A stretch of DNA of 46,934 nt from NCBI RefSeq assembly GCF_000428585.1, contig NZ_AUAF01000028.1:1-46934 (forward strand), written 5' to 3'. Of the stretch, positions 27,442 to 36,127 are shown in pieces. Position 1 is the first letter of the stretch. The number at the start of each line of letters is the position of its first letter. Origin of the DNA: Zooshikella ganghwensis DSM 15267. Lineage in GTDB: Bacteria > Pseudomonadota > Gammaproteobacteria > Pseudomonadales > Zooshikellaceae. Under the pieces are notes generated by a model. That model worked only from the letters and a program-made list of their open reading frames with translations, had not been told where the DNA came from and searched no databases. Position numbers and translations under genes: made by a program.

Positions 27442-28862
27442 GTGCCTAATTCCTTAAACGCCGCGATGGTCTGTACCCGGGCAACACTGTGGTCGACAAT
27501 AGGGCGAGGATAATCTGGAATCACTTCTTCAGCGGATAAACCTTTATAAGGTTCATGAATTCGTTTATTCGGTACGTCAGCGAGAGCTGGTAAATACTGA
27601 CGTATGAATGTGCCTTCTGGGTCAAATCGTTGACCTTGGGTTGTAGGGTTAAATATACGAAAATAAGGAGCAGCGTCCGTGCCAGTTGAGGCAGACCACT
27701 GCCAACCACCATTATTGGCTGCCAAGTCACCATCCACCAGGTGTTGCATAAAAAAAGCTTCACCCAGTCGCCAATCAATAAATAAGTCTTTAGTTAAAAA
27801 CATGGCGGTTATCATCCGTAACCGGTTATGCATCCATCCAGTTTGGACCAGTTGTTTCATCGCGGCATCGACAATAGGGTAGCCTGTTTCGCCTTGGCAC
27901 CATGCTTGAAAAAGGTCTGTGTCATGCTGCCAAGCTAAGTTATCCGTTTCTGATTTAAAGGGTTTGTGTTTGCTAACGGCAGGATAACCACACAGAATGT
28001 GAATATAAAATTCGCGCCAAATAAGTTCATTAATCCAACATTCAATACCTGGATTCCCACCCTCGATTTGGCCTTCATTATGCTGCAATGCGGTAATAAT
28101 GCATTGACGGAGTGAAATGATACCGAGTGTGAGATAAGCCGATAATTGACTTGTGCCGGTAACGGCTGGAAAGTCACGATCGGTTTTATAATTAACAGCT
28201 TTTTCACTAAGAAAGTGGTTAAGTCTTTGCTGAGCGGCAGACTCTCCTGGTGGCCAGCATTGCAGGATGTTATCTACGGCAGATTGGGTATATGTTTCAT
28301 CGAAACCATCACTCAGGACATTGACTGTAATGGCGCGCTGCGTCTGGGGCATTGGCAGTAAGTGACAAGGTGAGCGATAAAACTCAGCAATAAAAGAGCG
28401 ACGAAACTGGCTATATACTTTGTAATACTCTCCTTGTTTGGTCAGCAATGAACCAGGCTTGCAGACGACAGCATCAGTATGAGCTTCAAACTGAAGTCCA
28501 TGACTAATACACATTTGAGCAACTTGTTGGTCCCGTTTTTGCTCATTGGCACCATACTCTTCATTACAGGTGACAGCTGAACATTTGAGCTGAAGCGCCA
28601 AATGCATAAGATACTGGGCAGTGTCATCAAAGTGATTCAGCTGTTTAATAATGAGTGGAATATTGAGTAACTGTAATTGCTGTTGTAATTCTTTTACGGT
28701 AGCTAAAGCTAATTTGATTTTATTTGGACTATCATTATGTTGTTGCCATTGAGCAGGATAAAGGCAATAGACAGCAATTACAGGTCCACGCATTGAGGCA
28801 TGATAAAGTGCTGTATTGTCTTGGACTCTTAAATCGTTTCGAAACCAAACCAATGATGTCAT
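27438..28862 (-). CDS. phrB: Deoxyribodipyrimidine photolyase, class I CPD type
   Basis: 474 residues, as E. coli PhrB (472). It repairs cyclobutane pyrimidine dimers with blue or near-UV light, using FADH- and an antenna. The N-terminal alpha/beta antenna domain starts LVWFRNDLRVQDN. The FAD domain has the classic run of CQGETGYPIVDAAMKQL, TGWMHNRLRM, LFIDWRLGE and DLAANNGGWQWSASTG, followed by YFRIFNPTTQG. The electron-transfer tryptophans in WMHNR and GGWQW are visible. Ribosome site AAGGAT before the ATG at 28862. First gene of a tightly coupled three-gene operon. The only light-type operator nearby is at 29124-29147, about 260 bases upstream. Confidence 0.97.
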   Translation of the reverse strand: MTSLVWFRNDLRVQDNTALYHASMRGPVIAVYCLYPAQWQQHNDSPNKIKLALATVKELQQQLQLLNIPLIIKQLNHFDDTAQYLMHLALQLKCSAVTCNEEYGANEQKRDQQVAQMCISHGLQFEAHTDAVVCKPGSLLTKQGEYYKVYSQFRRSFIAEFYRSPCHLLPMPQTQRAITVNVLSDGFDETYTQSAVDNILQCWPPGESAAQQRLNHFLSEKAVNYKTDRDFPAVTGTSQLSAYLTLGIISLRQCIITALQHNEGQIEGGNPGIECWINELIWREFYIHILCGYPAVSKHKPFKSETDNLAWQHDTDLFQAWCQGETGYPIVDAAMKQLVQTGWMHNRLRMITAMFLTKDLFIDWRLGEAFFMQHLVDGDLAANNGGWQWSASTGTDAAPYFRIFNPTTQGQRFDPEGTFIRQYLPALADVPNKRIHEPYKGLSAEEVIPDYPRPIVDHSVARVQTIAAFKELGT

Positions 28863-29166
28863 TTAGAATCCTTGTGAAATAATTGCGGATTACACTTTTT
28901 TCAAATCAAATGTGCTTAATAATGACTTGTTATGCTGCTTTAGCTTGCATTGCTAGCGTAATAGCCTGAGTCGATACGTTAAACGGGTTAATTAAGCACC
29001 TTTGAAATGGATAAAAATAAAAAGATTAAAACGAAAGTGTCTTCTATAGTATGTTGCTTGGTTGCAATATTTTGTCTTGAAACTGTTGCACTGAGACCAA
29101 AGTCATAAGAATATATATAATATTGTACATTATTTTAATTTTGTACAATTATTTTGTGGGTGGACT
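28863..29166. promoter_or_regulatory. Divergent control region between phrB and epimerase, with paired TGTACA half-sites
   Basis: TGTACA at 29124-29129 and 29142-29147, separated by 12 bases, lie just upstream of the epimerase gene. A perfect TATAAT (29116-29121) sits immediately before them, so a repressor here would cover the start region of a plus-strand transcript. No convincing -35 at 17 bp was found. The remaining 200 bases toward phrB hold no gene and no second site. Confidence 0.55.
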
Positions 29167-30069
29167 ATGCAGATTTTAATTACTGGGGGAACAGGTTTTA
29201 TTGGTCAAGGCTTGGTTAAGCAGTGGCTGACCAGAGGCTGGAGCTTAACGGTACTGACTCGAAATGTATCGAAATGGCAGCAAACGTTGCCTCAAGTTAG
29301 GTGGTTCAGTCATTGGGATGAGTTAGGCAAAGATGAAAATTGGGATGCAATTATTAACCTGGCGGGTGAGCCTATCCTTGATAAACGTTGGACAGAGCAA
29401 CGCAAAGCATCCTTATTGGCCAGTCGAGTTGGTGTGACTCAGCATTTATATCAATATGTCACTTCTCTTGCTTATATGCCCAAGCGGCTGATTAGCGGAT
29501 CTGCGATTGGTTACTATGGCTTCCATCTTCCTGAAGTAGAGTTAACTGAAGATTCTCAGCCTGGTCAGGATTTTGCGGCTCAACTATGCGTCGCCTGGGA
29601 ACAGGTTGCAGATGAGATTCGACAGCTTGGAATTGCGACCTGTTGTGTGAGAACGGGGGTGGTGCTTGGTCATGGTGGTGCATTACAAAAAATGTTACCC
29701 CCTTTTAAATTGGGCCTAGGGGGACCGATTGGTACAGGCAAACAGATTTTCTCATGGATTCATTACGATGATATGTTGGCATGTATTGACTGGTTGCTAC
29801 AGAATCCAAATATTTGTGGTGTGATCAATGCTACTGCACCACAGTCAGTGAGTAACGCCGAGTTTGCGATGCAGTTAGGTAAAGTACTTCACCGTCCTGC
29901 ATTTTGTCGGGTTCCCGCCACTGCGCTTGAACTTTTGCTTGGGCGAGAAGCATCTGCAATGTTATTACAGGGTCAACGCGTTCTTCCTAAAAGGCTGTTA
30001 GAAGAAGGGTTTACATTTAAGTACCCAGATATTGCGAGTACATTATCCCACTTATTGGCGCAGCATTGA
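29167..30069 (+). CDS. TIGR01777-family NAD(P)-binding epimerase/oxidoreductase
   Basis: 300 residues. The N-terminal Rossmann motif is ILITGGTGFIGQGL. Family marks are AIINLAGEPI, the R-W-x5-K region (KRWTEQRKASLLASRV), then SGSAIGYYG with the catalytic-type Tyr, and LGLGGPIGTGKQIFSWIHYDDM. The C-terminal DUF1731 domain (~250-295) has PAFCRVPATALELLLG and ends in KRLLEEGFTFKYPD. Ribosome site GGGTGG. The substrate is unknown; homologues are often encoded beside photolyase and LitR genes. Transcribed away from phrB from the shared operator region. Confidence 0.92.
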   Translation: MQILITGGTGFIGQGLVKQWLTRGWSLTVLTRNVSKWQQTLPQVRWFSHWDELGKDENWDAIINLAGEPILDKRWTEQRKASLLASRVGVTQHLYQYVTSLAYMPKRLISGSAIGYYGFHLPEVELTEDSQPGQDFAAQLCVAWEQVADEIRQLGIATCCVRTGVVLGHGGALQKMLPPFKLGLGGPIGTGKQIFSWIHYDDMLACIDWLLQNPNICGVINATAPQSVSNAEFAMQLGKVLHRPAFCRVPATALELLLGREASAMLLQGQRVLPKRLLEEGFTFKYPDIASTLSHLLAQH

Positions 30070-30169
30070 GCAATCTCACAACACCATTCATTGAGCGTAG
30101 AATAATCAGTTTTAAACGATTAAAAGGATTTAATTATGCTTGAATTGAAAGTTTATCCTCGAATATAAA

Positions 30170-30529
30170 CTAGGAGGCTTTACGAGATCCTGTTGGTGAC
30201 TGAGGTGTTCTAAGTGTGTCTAATGTATTTCTTAGCAGGTTAAGTTCATGTTTAAGTTTGTCAAACTCAGTTTGAGAACTGCTATTTAGATTGTTTTCCA
30301 CAAGCGTTGCTACTTTATCGATGGTCTGCTTTTTAAAACTATGAGTGAGCCGGTCCAGCCGATCTCGTTCCCGGCGCTCGATAATTTCGCCTTGATCAGC
30401 TAAATAATGGAATAATCTTATCCCTTCATTAACGGCTTTACCAAATAACACTAAGGATCCAAGCCCTGCTAACCATAACCGTTGCGGGAGGAGCGTTAAT
30501 TTAAACTGTGGAGTTTTATGGTTTGCCAT
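30170..30529 (-). CDS. Phasin-family PHA granule-associated protein
   Basis: 119 residues. The N-terminal amphipathic block LPQRLWLAGLGSLVLFGKAVNEG and the following HYLADQGEIIERR are characteristic of the PhaF/PhaI-type phasins that coat polyhydroxyalkanoate granules. The rest is a helical region with heptad-like leucines (KLKHELNLLRNTLDTLR) able to oligomerise, then a short basic tail. It lacks the long lysine-rich histone-like tail of PhaF and so is closer to PhaI. It is transcribed divergently from phaC, sharing a 285-bp control region, which fits coordinated PHA synthesis. Confidence 0.82.
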   Translation of the reverse strand: MANHKTPQFKLTLLPQRLWLAGLGSLVLFGKAVNEGIRLFHYLADQGEIIERRERDRLDRLTHSFKKQTIDKVATLVENNLNSSSQTEFDKLKHELNLLRNTLDTLRTPQSPTGSRKAS

Positions 30530-30814
30530 AAGTGATGCCTAACCTTGCACAGTTGTAGGGAATAAGTGGGGTATGTTACGCTGAATACGACACAGGATGT
30601 GTAGTGTTCTTAGTGGAAAACATAGTCAACATTTATACTATCGACAAGCAAATTTTAAATTCAGGGATTCGCTTTCATTAAATTGCAATCGCCGTATTCT
30701 CACAATAGTCTGGCTGGGATAACAAATAAGCCTGCTTTGTAGGTGGTAACTTGGCAAGACGGTAGAGTCAGACGTTTTTCGTAGGCAAGGCTGTAAAATA
30801 GGACATGAACTGAC

Positions 30815-32626
30815 ATGGATGCTCAAGCCGCTAAAAATATTTCTGAAAATATTTCACAAAAAATTGCAGATTTATCACAGGCAATTGACCATTTGGAGCA
30901 TGATGACTCCCAGGCTGCAAAACGTTTCCGACGACAGTTAAAAAATACTCTGGCTCATCATGAGGCGGACCAAGAAAGCTATATTGATTATGAAAATATG
31001 GCTGGTCCCAATCCAATCATTGGGATTCATAGCAAAGATGTGTTTGATACCCTGTCAGTTATGCTAAAGCAAGCTTTGTCCAATCCTCGGAGTATTTTTC
31101 AGCAAACATTACGCTTAGGTGGGGATTGGCTACAGGTTTTATTGGGTAATTCCAGTTTGCGGCCAGATGCACGTGACCATCGATTTCAAGATGCGGCCTG
31201 GTATGACAGTATTTTTTTCCGCCGTTTAATGCAAGGCTATTTTGCCTGGCATCACCGCCTTCATGAGTGGATTGAGGAAAGCGATTTAACTGAGTGTGAT
31301 CGGCGCCGAGCGACGTTTATATTATCGATTCTTACAGAGGCATGTTCCCCAACAAATACCTTACTAAACCCTGAAGCCCTTAAGCGCTGTGTTGAAACCT
31401 CTGGAGTGAGTTTAGTGCAAGGTGCACGACATTTTGTGCATGACTGGCTGCACAATGGAGGCTTACCTTCTCAGGTCAATATGAAAGCATTCTGTGTGGG
31501 GGAAAATATTGCTGTTTCACCTGGTGCTGTAGTTTTTCGCAATGAGTTATTGGAGTTGTTGCAGTATCAACCTACAACGACTGAGGTATGGCAACGGCCA
31601 CTATTTTTAATTCCTCCACAGATTAATAAATATTACATTTTTGATTTAATCCCTGAAAAAAGCTTTATCCAGCATGCCACCCAGCAAGGGATGCAAGTGT
31701 TTGTTTGCAGCTGGCGCAATCCTAAAATTGAGCAGCGCGACTGGGGATTAGAAAACTATGTTGTGGCACTGGAAGATGCTCTGGATGCCGTGATTGAAAT
31801 TACCGGTAGCCACGATGTGAATGTAATGGGCGCTTGCTCTGGCGGCATAACTGCAGCAACCTTGTTAGGGTATTTGGCCGCTGCCAATAAATCAAAAGTA
31901 AATAGTTTTACCTTAATGGTCAGTGTGCTGGATCTTAATATCGATAATGATGCTGCGCTGTTTGCTACAGATCGTTCTCTGGCTCAGGCTAAAAGCTACT
32001 CTCATCGACGTGGCGTATTAGAAGGCAAAGATTTAGCCCGTGTATTTGCTTGGATGCGTCCTAATGATTTGATTTGGCATTACTGGGTTAATAATTACTT
32101 ACTTGGTTATGAACCCCCAGCCAATGAAGTCTTATATTGGAATAATGATACCACGCGACTTCCTGCTGAATTGCATGGTGAGTTTATTGAAATGTATGAA
32201 GAGAACCCACTGCATAAACCGGGCTTATTAAAAATATGTCATCAGCCCATCGATTTAAAGCAGGTTACCGTGGATACCTATATCATGGCGGGCATGACAG
32301 ATCATATTACCCCATGGGAAGCATGTTATCGCTCTTCACATTTGTTTGGGGGAAAATGTCAGTTTGTTCTGAGTAACAGTGGTCATATCCAAAGTATCTT
32401 GAATCCACCGGACAATAAAAAAAGCTATTACTTTTTAAATCATGAGCACCCTAAAACCGCTAAAGAATGGAAACTAGGTGCTCATCGAATAGGTGGCAGT
32501 TGGTGGGTACATTGGATTGACTGGATTAGTCAGCGCTCGGCGGAAAAAGTACCGGCCCCACAACAGCTTGGTAGTGCTTCCTACCCTGCTTTGGATATAG
32601 CACCAGGCACCTATGTTCATGAATAG
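30815..32626 (+). CDS. phaC: Class II poly(3-hydroxyalkanoate) synthase
   Basis: 603 residues. It polymerises medium-chain 3-hydroxyacyl-CoA at the granule surface. The lipase-like box GACSGG has catalytic Cys341; Asp496 in TDHITPW and His524 in NSGHIQS complete the triad. The closing PGTYVHE and the blocks FLIPPQINKYYIFDL and FAWMRPNDLIWHYWVNNYL match Pseudomonas class II enzymes closely. The family domain begins only at about residue 63 (AGPNPIIGIHSKD), so this protein has an N-terminal helical, charged extension of roughly 45 residues relative to Pseudomonas PhaC1. An alternative ATG exists at residue 63, but the chosen ATG also has an AGGA site upstream. It is followed 21 bases later by phaZ. 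Confidence 0.96.
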   Translation: MDAQAAKNISENISQKIADLSQAIDHLEHDDSQAAKRFRRQLKNTLAHHEADQESYIDYENMAGPNPIIGIHSKDVFDTLSVMLKQALSNPRSIFQQTLRLGGDWLQVLLGNSSLRPDARDHRFQDAAWYDSIFFRRLMQGYFAWHHRLHEWIEESDLTECDRRRATFILSILTEACSPTNTLLNPEALKRCVETSGVSLVQGARHFVHDWLHNGGLPSQVNMKAFCVGENIAVSPGAVVFRNELLELLQYQPTTTEVWQRPLFLIPPQINKYYIFDLIPEKSFIQHATQQGMQVFVCSWRNPKIEQRDWGLENYVVALEDALDAVIEITGSHDVNVMGACSGGITAATLLGYLAAANKSKVNSFTLMVSVLDLNIDNDAALFATDRSLAQAKSYSHRRGVLEGKDLARVFAWMRPNDLIWHYWVNNYLLGYEPPANEVLYWNNDTTRLPAELHGEFIEMYEENPLHKPGLLKICHQPIDLKQVTVDTYIMAGMTDHITPWEACYRSSHLFGGKCQFVLSNSGHIQSILNPPDNKKSYYFLNHEHPKTAKEWKLGAHRIGGSWWVHWIDWISQRSAEKVPAPQQLGSASYPALDIAPGTYVHE

Positions 32627-32647
32627 TTACTGACTGAGGTAGCTATT

Positions 32648-33472
32648 ATGTACAAAGCCGCGGCTGTGAGCTTAACGATGGTGGATGAAACGCTAAATAA
32701 AACGAGTCAAAGAGCATTTGAAATTGATTTTTTAAACATAGGAGGGTATAGCGTTCGGGTTGGCATTGTGCCAGGAAACCGGCATAAAACCCCTATCTTG
32801 TTGTTTAATGGCATTGCTACCAGTTTCGAGTTTGCTCAACCCTTTGCCCAAGCTTTAGATGATGTAACGTTAATAACCTTTGATATACCTGGGGTTGGAG
32901 GTTCACCGACACCACTCATGCCACCTCGATTTCCGCAACTGTCGTTTTTAACAGAGCAATTACTCGATGAGTTGAACCTTGGGCAGGTTAATGTGATTGG
33001 TTACTCCTGGGGAGGCGCACTGGCACAACAGTTTACTTATGATCATCCACAACGGGTTAAACAGCTGATATTAGCGGCAACCACTATGGGGATGGTGGCG
33101 ATACCAGGTTTGCCTATGGAACTGTTCAAGCTGTTGAAACCAGGCATATTGTTGGGTTCACTGAAAAAAATATCCATCCAGCAGGCTGCTGGTTGCCAAT
33201 GGGTTATTCCTCAGCAAGGGCCTCGTGGCTTTTGGTATCAGTTAATCACCGGGTGGGGGTGGACCAGTGCTTATTGGTTACGCAAAATTAAGACTAAAAC
33301 ACTGTTGTTAGCGGGTGATCATGACTTGATGGTACCTTCAATTAATTTGAAAGTGATGCAGCAGCTCATGCCAAATGCCCAGTTTCGCTCCATTAGTGGT
33401 GATCATTTCTTTATGGTGACTCAGCCTCGTGCATGTGCGCGAATGATAGGTGAGTTCTGCGAGTATTTTTAG
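32648..33472 (+). CDS. phaZ: Intracellular poly(3-hydroxyalkanoate) depolymerase
   Basis: 274 residues of alpha/beta hydrolase fold, matching Pseudomonas PhaZ (about 283). It mobilises PHA granules. The nucleophile elbow is GYSWGG, preceded by the family block FDIPGVGGSPTP. The catalytic Asp is in LLAGDHDLMVP and the His in SGDHFFM. LFNGIATSFE contributes the oxyanion region. ATG at 32648 with GAGGT at suitable distance. Forms a two-gene operon with phaC. Pseudomonads have phaC1-phaZ-phaC2-phaD; here no second synthase or phaD follows. Confidence 0.93.
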   Translation: MYKAAAVSLTMVDETLNKTSQRAFEIDFLNIGGYSVRVGIVPGNRHKTPILLFNGIATSFEFAQPFAQALDDVTLITFDIPGVGGSPTPLMPPRFPQLSFLTEQLLDELNLGQVNVIGYSWGGALAQQFTYDHPQRVKQLILAATTMGMVAIPGLPMELFKLLKPGILLGSLKKISIQQAAGCQWVIPQQGPRGFWYQLITGWGWTSAYWLRKIKTKTLLLAGDHDLMVPSINLKVMQQLMPNAQFRSISGDHFFMVTQPRACARMIGEFCEYF

Positions 33473-33477
33473 CGTTG

Positions 33478-33533
33478 CCCACATATCCTTTTACTCTATT
33501 CATCATGCTATTAAGGAAAAAGGATATGTGTGG
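33478..33533. repeat. Long inverted repeat after phaZ
   Basis: CCCACATATCCTTTT (33478-33492) and its near complement (33516-33533) can pair with one small bulge, enclosing about 23 bases. It starts five bases after the phaZ stop. Lacking a T-run, it may terminate or stabilise the phaCZ mRNA rather than act as a standard terminator. Confidence 0.5.
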
Positions 33534-33624
33534 GTATAAGAATACCAGGCCAAAGCTATGTGATTTTAGTCGCTGTTATATTTGTGGTCGCTGTATTATT
33601 AATGATAGTCACTTGGTGAAGTAG
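33526..33624 (+). CDS. Possible 32-aa cysteine-rich peptide (doubtful)
   Basis: ATG at 33526 with AAGG nine bases upstream, running to TAG at 33622. It encodes five cysteines including LCDFSRCYICGRC, a C-x4-C-x2-C-x2-C spacing that could bind a metal. It overlaps the 3' end of the PA2817-like gene on the other strand by 26 bases and begins inside the inverted repeat. No family is recognised. Chance is a serious possibility at this length. Confidence 0.2.
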   Translation: MCGYKNTRPKLCDFSRCYICGRCIINDSHLVK

Positions 33625-34030
33625 GCACTTGAGTTGGTTGTAGCTTACTTACCTCATCATCCCAGTCAAAACTGGCTTTTGCATCTTGAGCCGCAAAGCG
33701 CTGTTCTTCGAGCATTTGAAACTTCTGAATCTCTTCATCAGGCATAAAATGAAGACAGTCACCACCTAGTAACCACAATAAGTCACGGGGTAAGAGGGGC
33801 GTTAGTTGAGGGTAGTAGGTGATGAGCTGGCTAATAATCTCTTGACCCAGAAACAGTGCATCAGGTGTTTGATCTGACAAGGCTTGTTTTAATTCATCAA
33901 GACGAGACAGCCATGCTGTATATTGATCAGAATTGGAAAACAACGTCTGTTGTTGTGCTAAGCACTGTTTTACGTGCTCAATACGGTTTAGTAAGCGCTG
34001 TAGCTGTTCTGGTAGTTGCAAATCAGTCAC
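33599..34030 (-). CDS. PA2817-family conserved protein
   Basis: About 143 residues from a GTG at 34030 (GAGGAAA upstream, spacing long), or 156 from a TTG at 34069 with no ribosome site; the start is unresolved. It is helical, with a leucine/glutamine-rich first half resembling coiled coil. A conserved-looking C-terminal block follows, LLPRDLLWLLGGDCLHFMP, then DEEIQKFQMLEEQRF. I associate this block with the PA2817 family of uncharacterised pseudomonad proteins. No signal peptide or membrane segment, so it is probably cytosolic. It is convergent with phaCZ and its function is unknown. Confidence 0.65.
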   Translation of the reverse strand: MTDLQLPEQLQRLLNRIEHVKQCLAQQQTLFSNSDQYTAWLSRLDELKQALSDQTPDALFLGQEIISQLITYYPQLTPLLPRDLLWLLGGDCLHFMPDEEIQKFQMLEEQRFAAQDAKASFDWDDEVSKLQPTQVPTSPSDYH

Positions 34031-34233
34031 GCGGAATGTTTTCCTCTTTCTGTCATAGCTTGTAAACAAGGTGAGTTTGATTAGTGTGTATCAATCAACA
34101 ATAAAGTAGCACCTAAAGAATGGAGCCTACACAACCTAAAATACCTTGTAAAATGAATGGTTAGTGTTTGTGAATAGGCAGTATACAATACCTACTTTTA
34201 ATTGATTTTGCAGCAACCGGCTAAAGAGATGTT

Positions 34234-35157
34234 ATGGCAACCGCACTTGAAATTACTGATTTACACAAGACATATAGCAATGGACATCAGGCGCTGAAGG
34301 GAATCAGTTTTGCTGTGCAACAGGGCGACTTTTTTGCGTTACTAGGTCCAAATGGTGCAGGTAAGTCCACCACTATTGGCATTATCTGTGCGCTGGTAAA
34401 TAAGACATCAGGTCAGGTAAAAATCTTTGGCGATGATATGGATCAAAGCCCAAATAAAGTGAAACAGCACCTAGGTGTAGTACCTCAAGAATTTAATTTT
34501 AACCAGTTTGAAAAAACAGCGGATATTCTCATTACGCAGGCAGGTTACTACGGTATTCCATATAAGGAGTCTATTGAGCGAGCCGAACATTATTTGCACA
34601 AGCTGGGGTTATGGGAGAAGCGTGGTGAACAGTCACGCTTGCTTTCTGGAGGAATGAAACGACGTTTAATGATCGCGCGAGCACTTATTCATCAGCCTAA
34701 GTTACTTATTTTAGATGAACCTACAGCGGGCGTTGATATTGAGCTTAGGCGTTCGATGTGGGACTTTTTACAGGAAATAAACCAACAGGGTATCACCATT
34801 ATTTTAACGACACACTATTTAGAAGAAGCAGAGCAATTGTGTCGTAATATTGCCATTATTGATCATGGTCGGCTGGTGCAAAATACCAGTATGAAAGCAT
34901 TATTGCGCACATTACATATGCAAACCTTTATTTTTGACGCAACTACACTGCTTCCTGATCAGTTAAGTCTGTCAGGTTATACCTGCCGCCGGTTGGATGA
35001 TCATTCGTTTGAAGTAGATGTGGACCATGAGCAAGATTTAAACGAATTATTCAATCAGTTCTCTGCACAAAAACTCGCTATTTCTAGTATGCGAAATAAA
35101 GCAAACCGGTTAGAAGAGCTTTTTGTATCTTTAGTTGATAAGAATTTGCAGCGTTAA
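34234..35157 (+). CDS. yadG: ABC transporter ATP-binding protein, YadG-like
   Basis: 307 residues. Walker A GPNGAGKST (38-46), Q-loop in VVPQEFNF (84-91), signature LSGGMKRR (138-145), Walker B LLILDEPTAG (158-167) and the switch His in LTTHYLEEAE. The C-terminal ~80 residues form the extra domain found in drug or polysaccharide ABC-2 exporters. YadG pairs with the YadH permease encoded 17 bases downstream to form an exporter of unknown cargo. A spacer of about 160 bases from the opposite-strand PA2817-like gene holds its promoter. Confidence 0.92.
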   Translation: MATALEITDLHKTYSNGHQALKGISFAVQQGDFFALLGPNGAGKSTTIGIICALVNKTSGQVKIFGDDMDQSPNKVKQHLGVVPQEFNFNQFEKTADILITQAGYYGIPYKESIERAEHYLHKLGLWEKRGEQSRLLSGGMKRRLMIARALIHQPKLLILDEPTAGVDIELRRSMWDFLQEINQQGITIILTTHYLEEAEQLCRNIAIIDHGRLVQNTSMKALLRTLHMQTFIFDATTLLPDQLSLSGYTCRRLDDHSFEVDVDHEQDLNELFNQFSAQKLAISSMRNKANRLEELFVSLVDKNLQR

Positions 35158-35174
35158 TTTCAGGAGTGGTAGCC

Positions 35175-35951
35175 ATGATGTGGCAGCAATATTGGACAGC
35201 ATTTGTCACAATTTATATTCGAGAAGTACGGCGGTTTCTGCGTATTTGGCCTCAAACGCTGCTTCCTCCCGCAATAACAATGGTATTGTACTTTATCATT
35301 TTTGGAACGGTTATTGGGTCGCGCATTGGGCAAATGGAAGGTTACAGTTACATGGAGTATGTGGTGCCCGGACTGATAATGATGTCGGTGATTACGAATG
35401 CCTACAATAATGTGGCATCATCATTTTTCAGTAATAAATTTCAACGCAGTGTTGAAGAGCTTTTGGTGGCGCCTATACCCAATAGCATTATATTAGCGGG
35501 CTTTGTCCTGGGGGGAGTGACGCGTGGTTTAGCGGTCGGTTTTATCGTCACGTTACTCTCATTAGCCTTTACAACGCTGCCAATCCATAATATTTGGATA
35601 ACGATGTTAGCTGTATTATTAACGGCCATTGTATTTTCGCTGGGTGGGTTTATTAATGCTATTTATGCGGATAAATTTGATGATATTTCAATTATTCCCA
35701 CCTTTGTTCTAACCCCTTTAACCTATTTAGGTGGGGTATTTTATTCGGTTAATATTTTGCCGGATTTTTGGGGATATATTTCTTTGGCAAACCCGATCCT
35801 CTACATGGTGAATGCATTTCGTTATGGCATTTTAGGTCACTCTGATGGCATCAGTATTGGTTTGGCTATGCTTATTTTAGCGGGGTTTGCTGCGGTACTC
35901 AGTTACTATTGCCTGCATTTATTACGGACAGGTAAAGGGTTACGGCACTGA
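35175..35951 (+). CDS. yadH: ABC-2 type transporter permease, YadH-like
   Basis: 258 residues from the ATG at 35175, with AGGAG eight bases upstream; a GTG three codons earlier is an alternative. Six hydrophobic segments are typical of ABC-2 permeases. After an N-terminal amphipathic part (YIREVRRFLRIWPQTLLPP), family blocks are YMEYVVPGLIMMSV, FQRSVEELLVAPIPN and FVLTPLTYLGGVFYSV. It is the inner-membrane partner of YadG. Cargo cannot be predicted. Confidence 0.92.
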   Translation: MMWQQYWTAFVTIYIREVRRFLRIWPQTLLPPAITMVLYFIIFGTVIGSRIGQMEGYSYMEYVVPGLIMMSVITNAYNNVASSFFSNKFQRSVEELLVAPIPNSIILAGFVLGGVTRGLAVGFIVTLLSLAFTTLPIHNIWITMLAVLLTAIVFSLGGFINAIYADKFDDISIIPTFVLTPLTYLGGVFYSVNILPDFWGYISLANPILYMVNAFRYGILGHSDGISIGLAMLILAGFAAVLSYYCLHLLRTGKGLRH

Positions 35952-35969
35952 TCGCGGGCTAATTTTAAG

Positions 35970-36007
35970 GAGCTTTTTTGTTGACGATGACTCAAGAAAA
36001 AAGCTTC
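35970..36007. terminator. AT-rich inverted repeat after yadH
   Basis: GAGCTTTTTTGTTGA (35970-35984) pairs at almost all positions with the stretch at 35992-36007, around a seven-base loop, 18 bases after the yadH stop. T-runs inside both arms could end transcription from either side, but it is not a classical terminator. Confidence 0.4.
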
Positions 36008-36127
36008 ATTCATTTTGATGGGGATTATAGGGCTACGAAGTATCAGTGCTGTAATAGTAATGACATAACAAGCCCTAGTGATTAATAAGTAATTTGGTTT
36101 GCAATAGATGAAATTAACCAATAATCC

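Noticed and set aside
20507-30069. Carotenoid biosynthesis genes expected in many LitR clusters
   Set aside because: No crt-type synthase or desaturase is present; the amine-oxidase-like protein matches COG2907 rather than CrtI.
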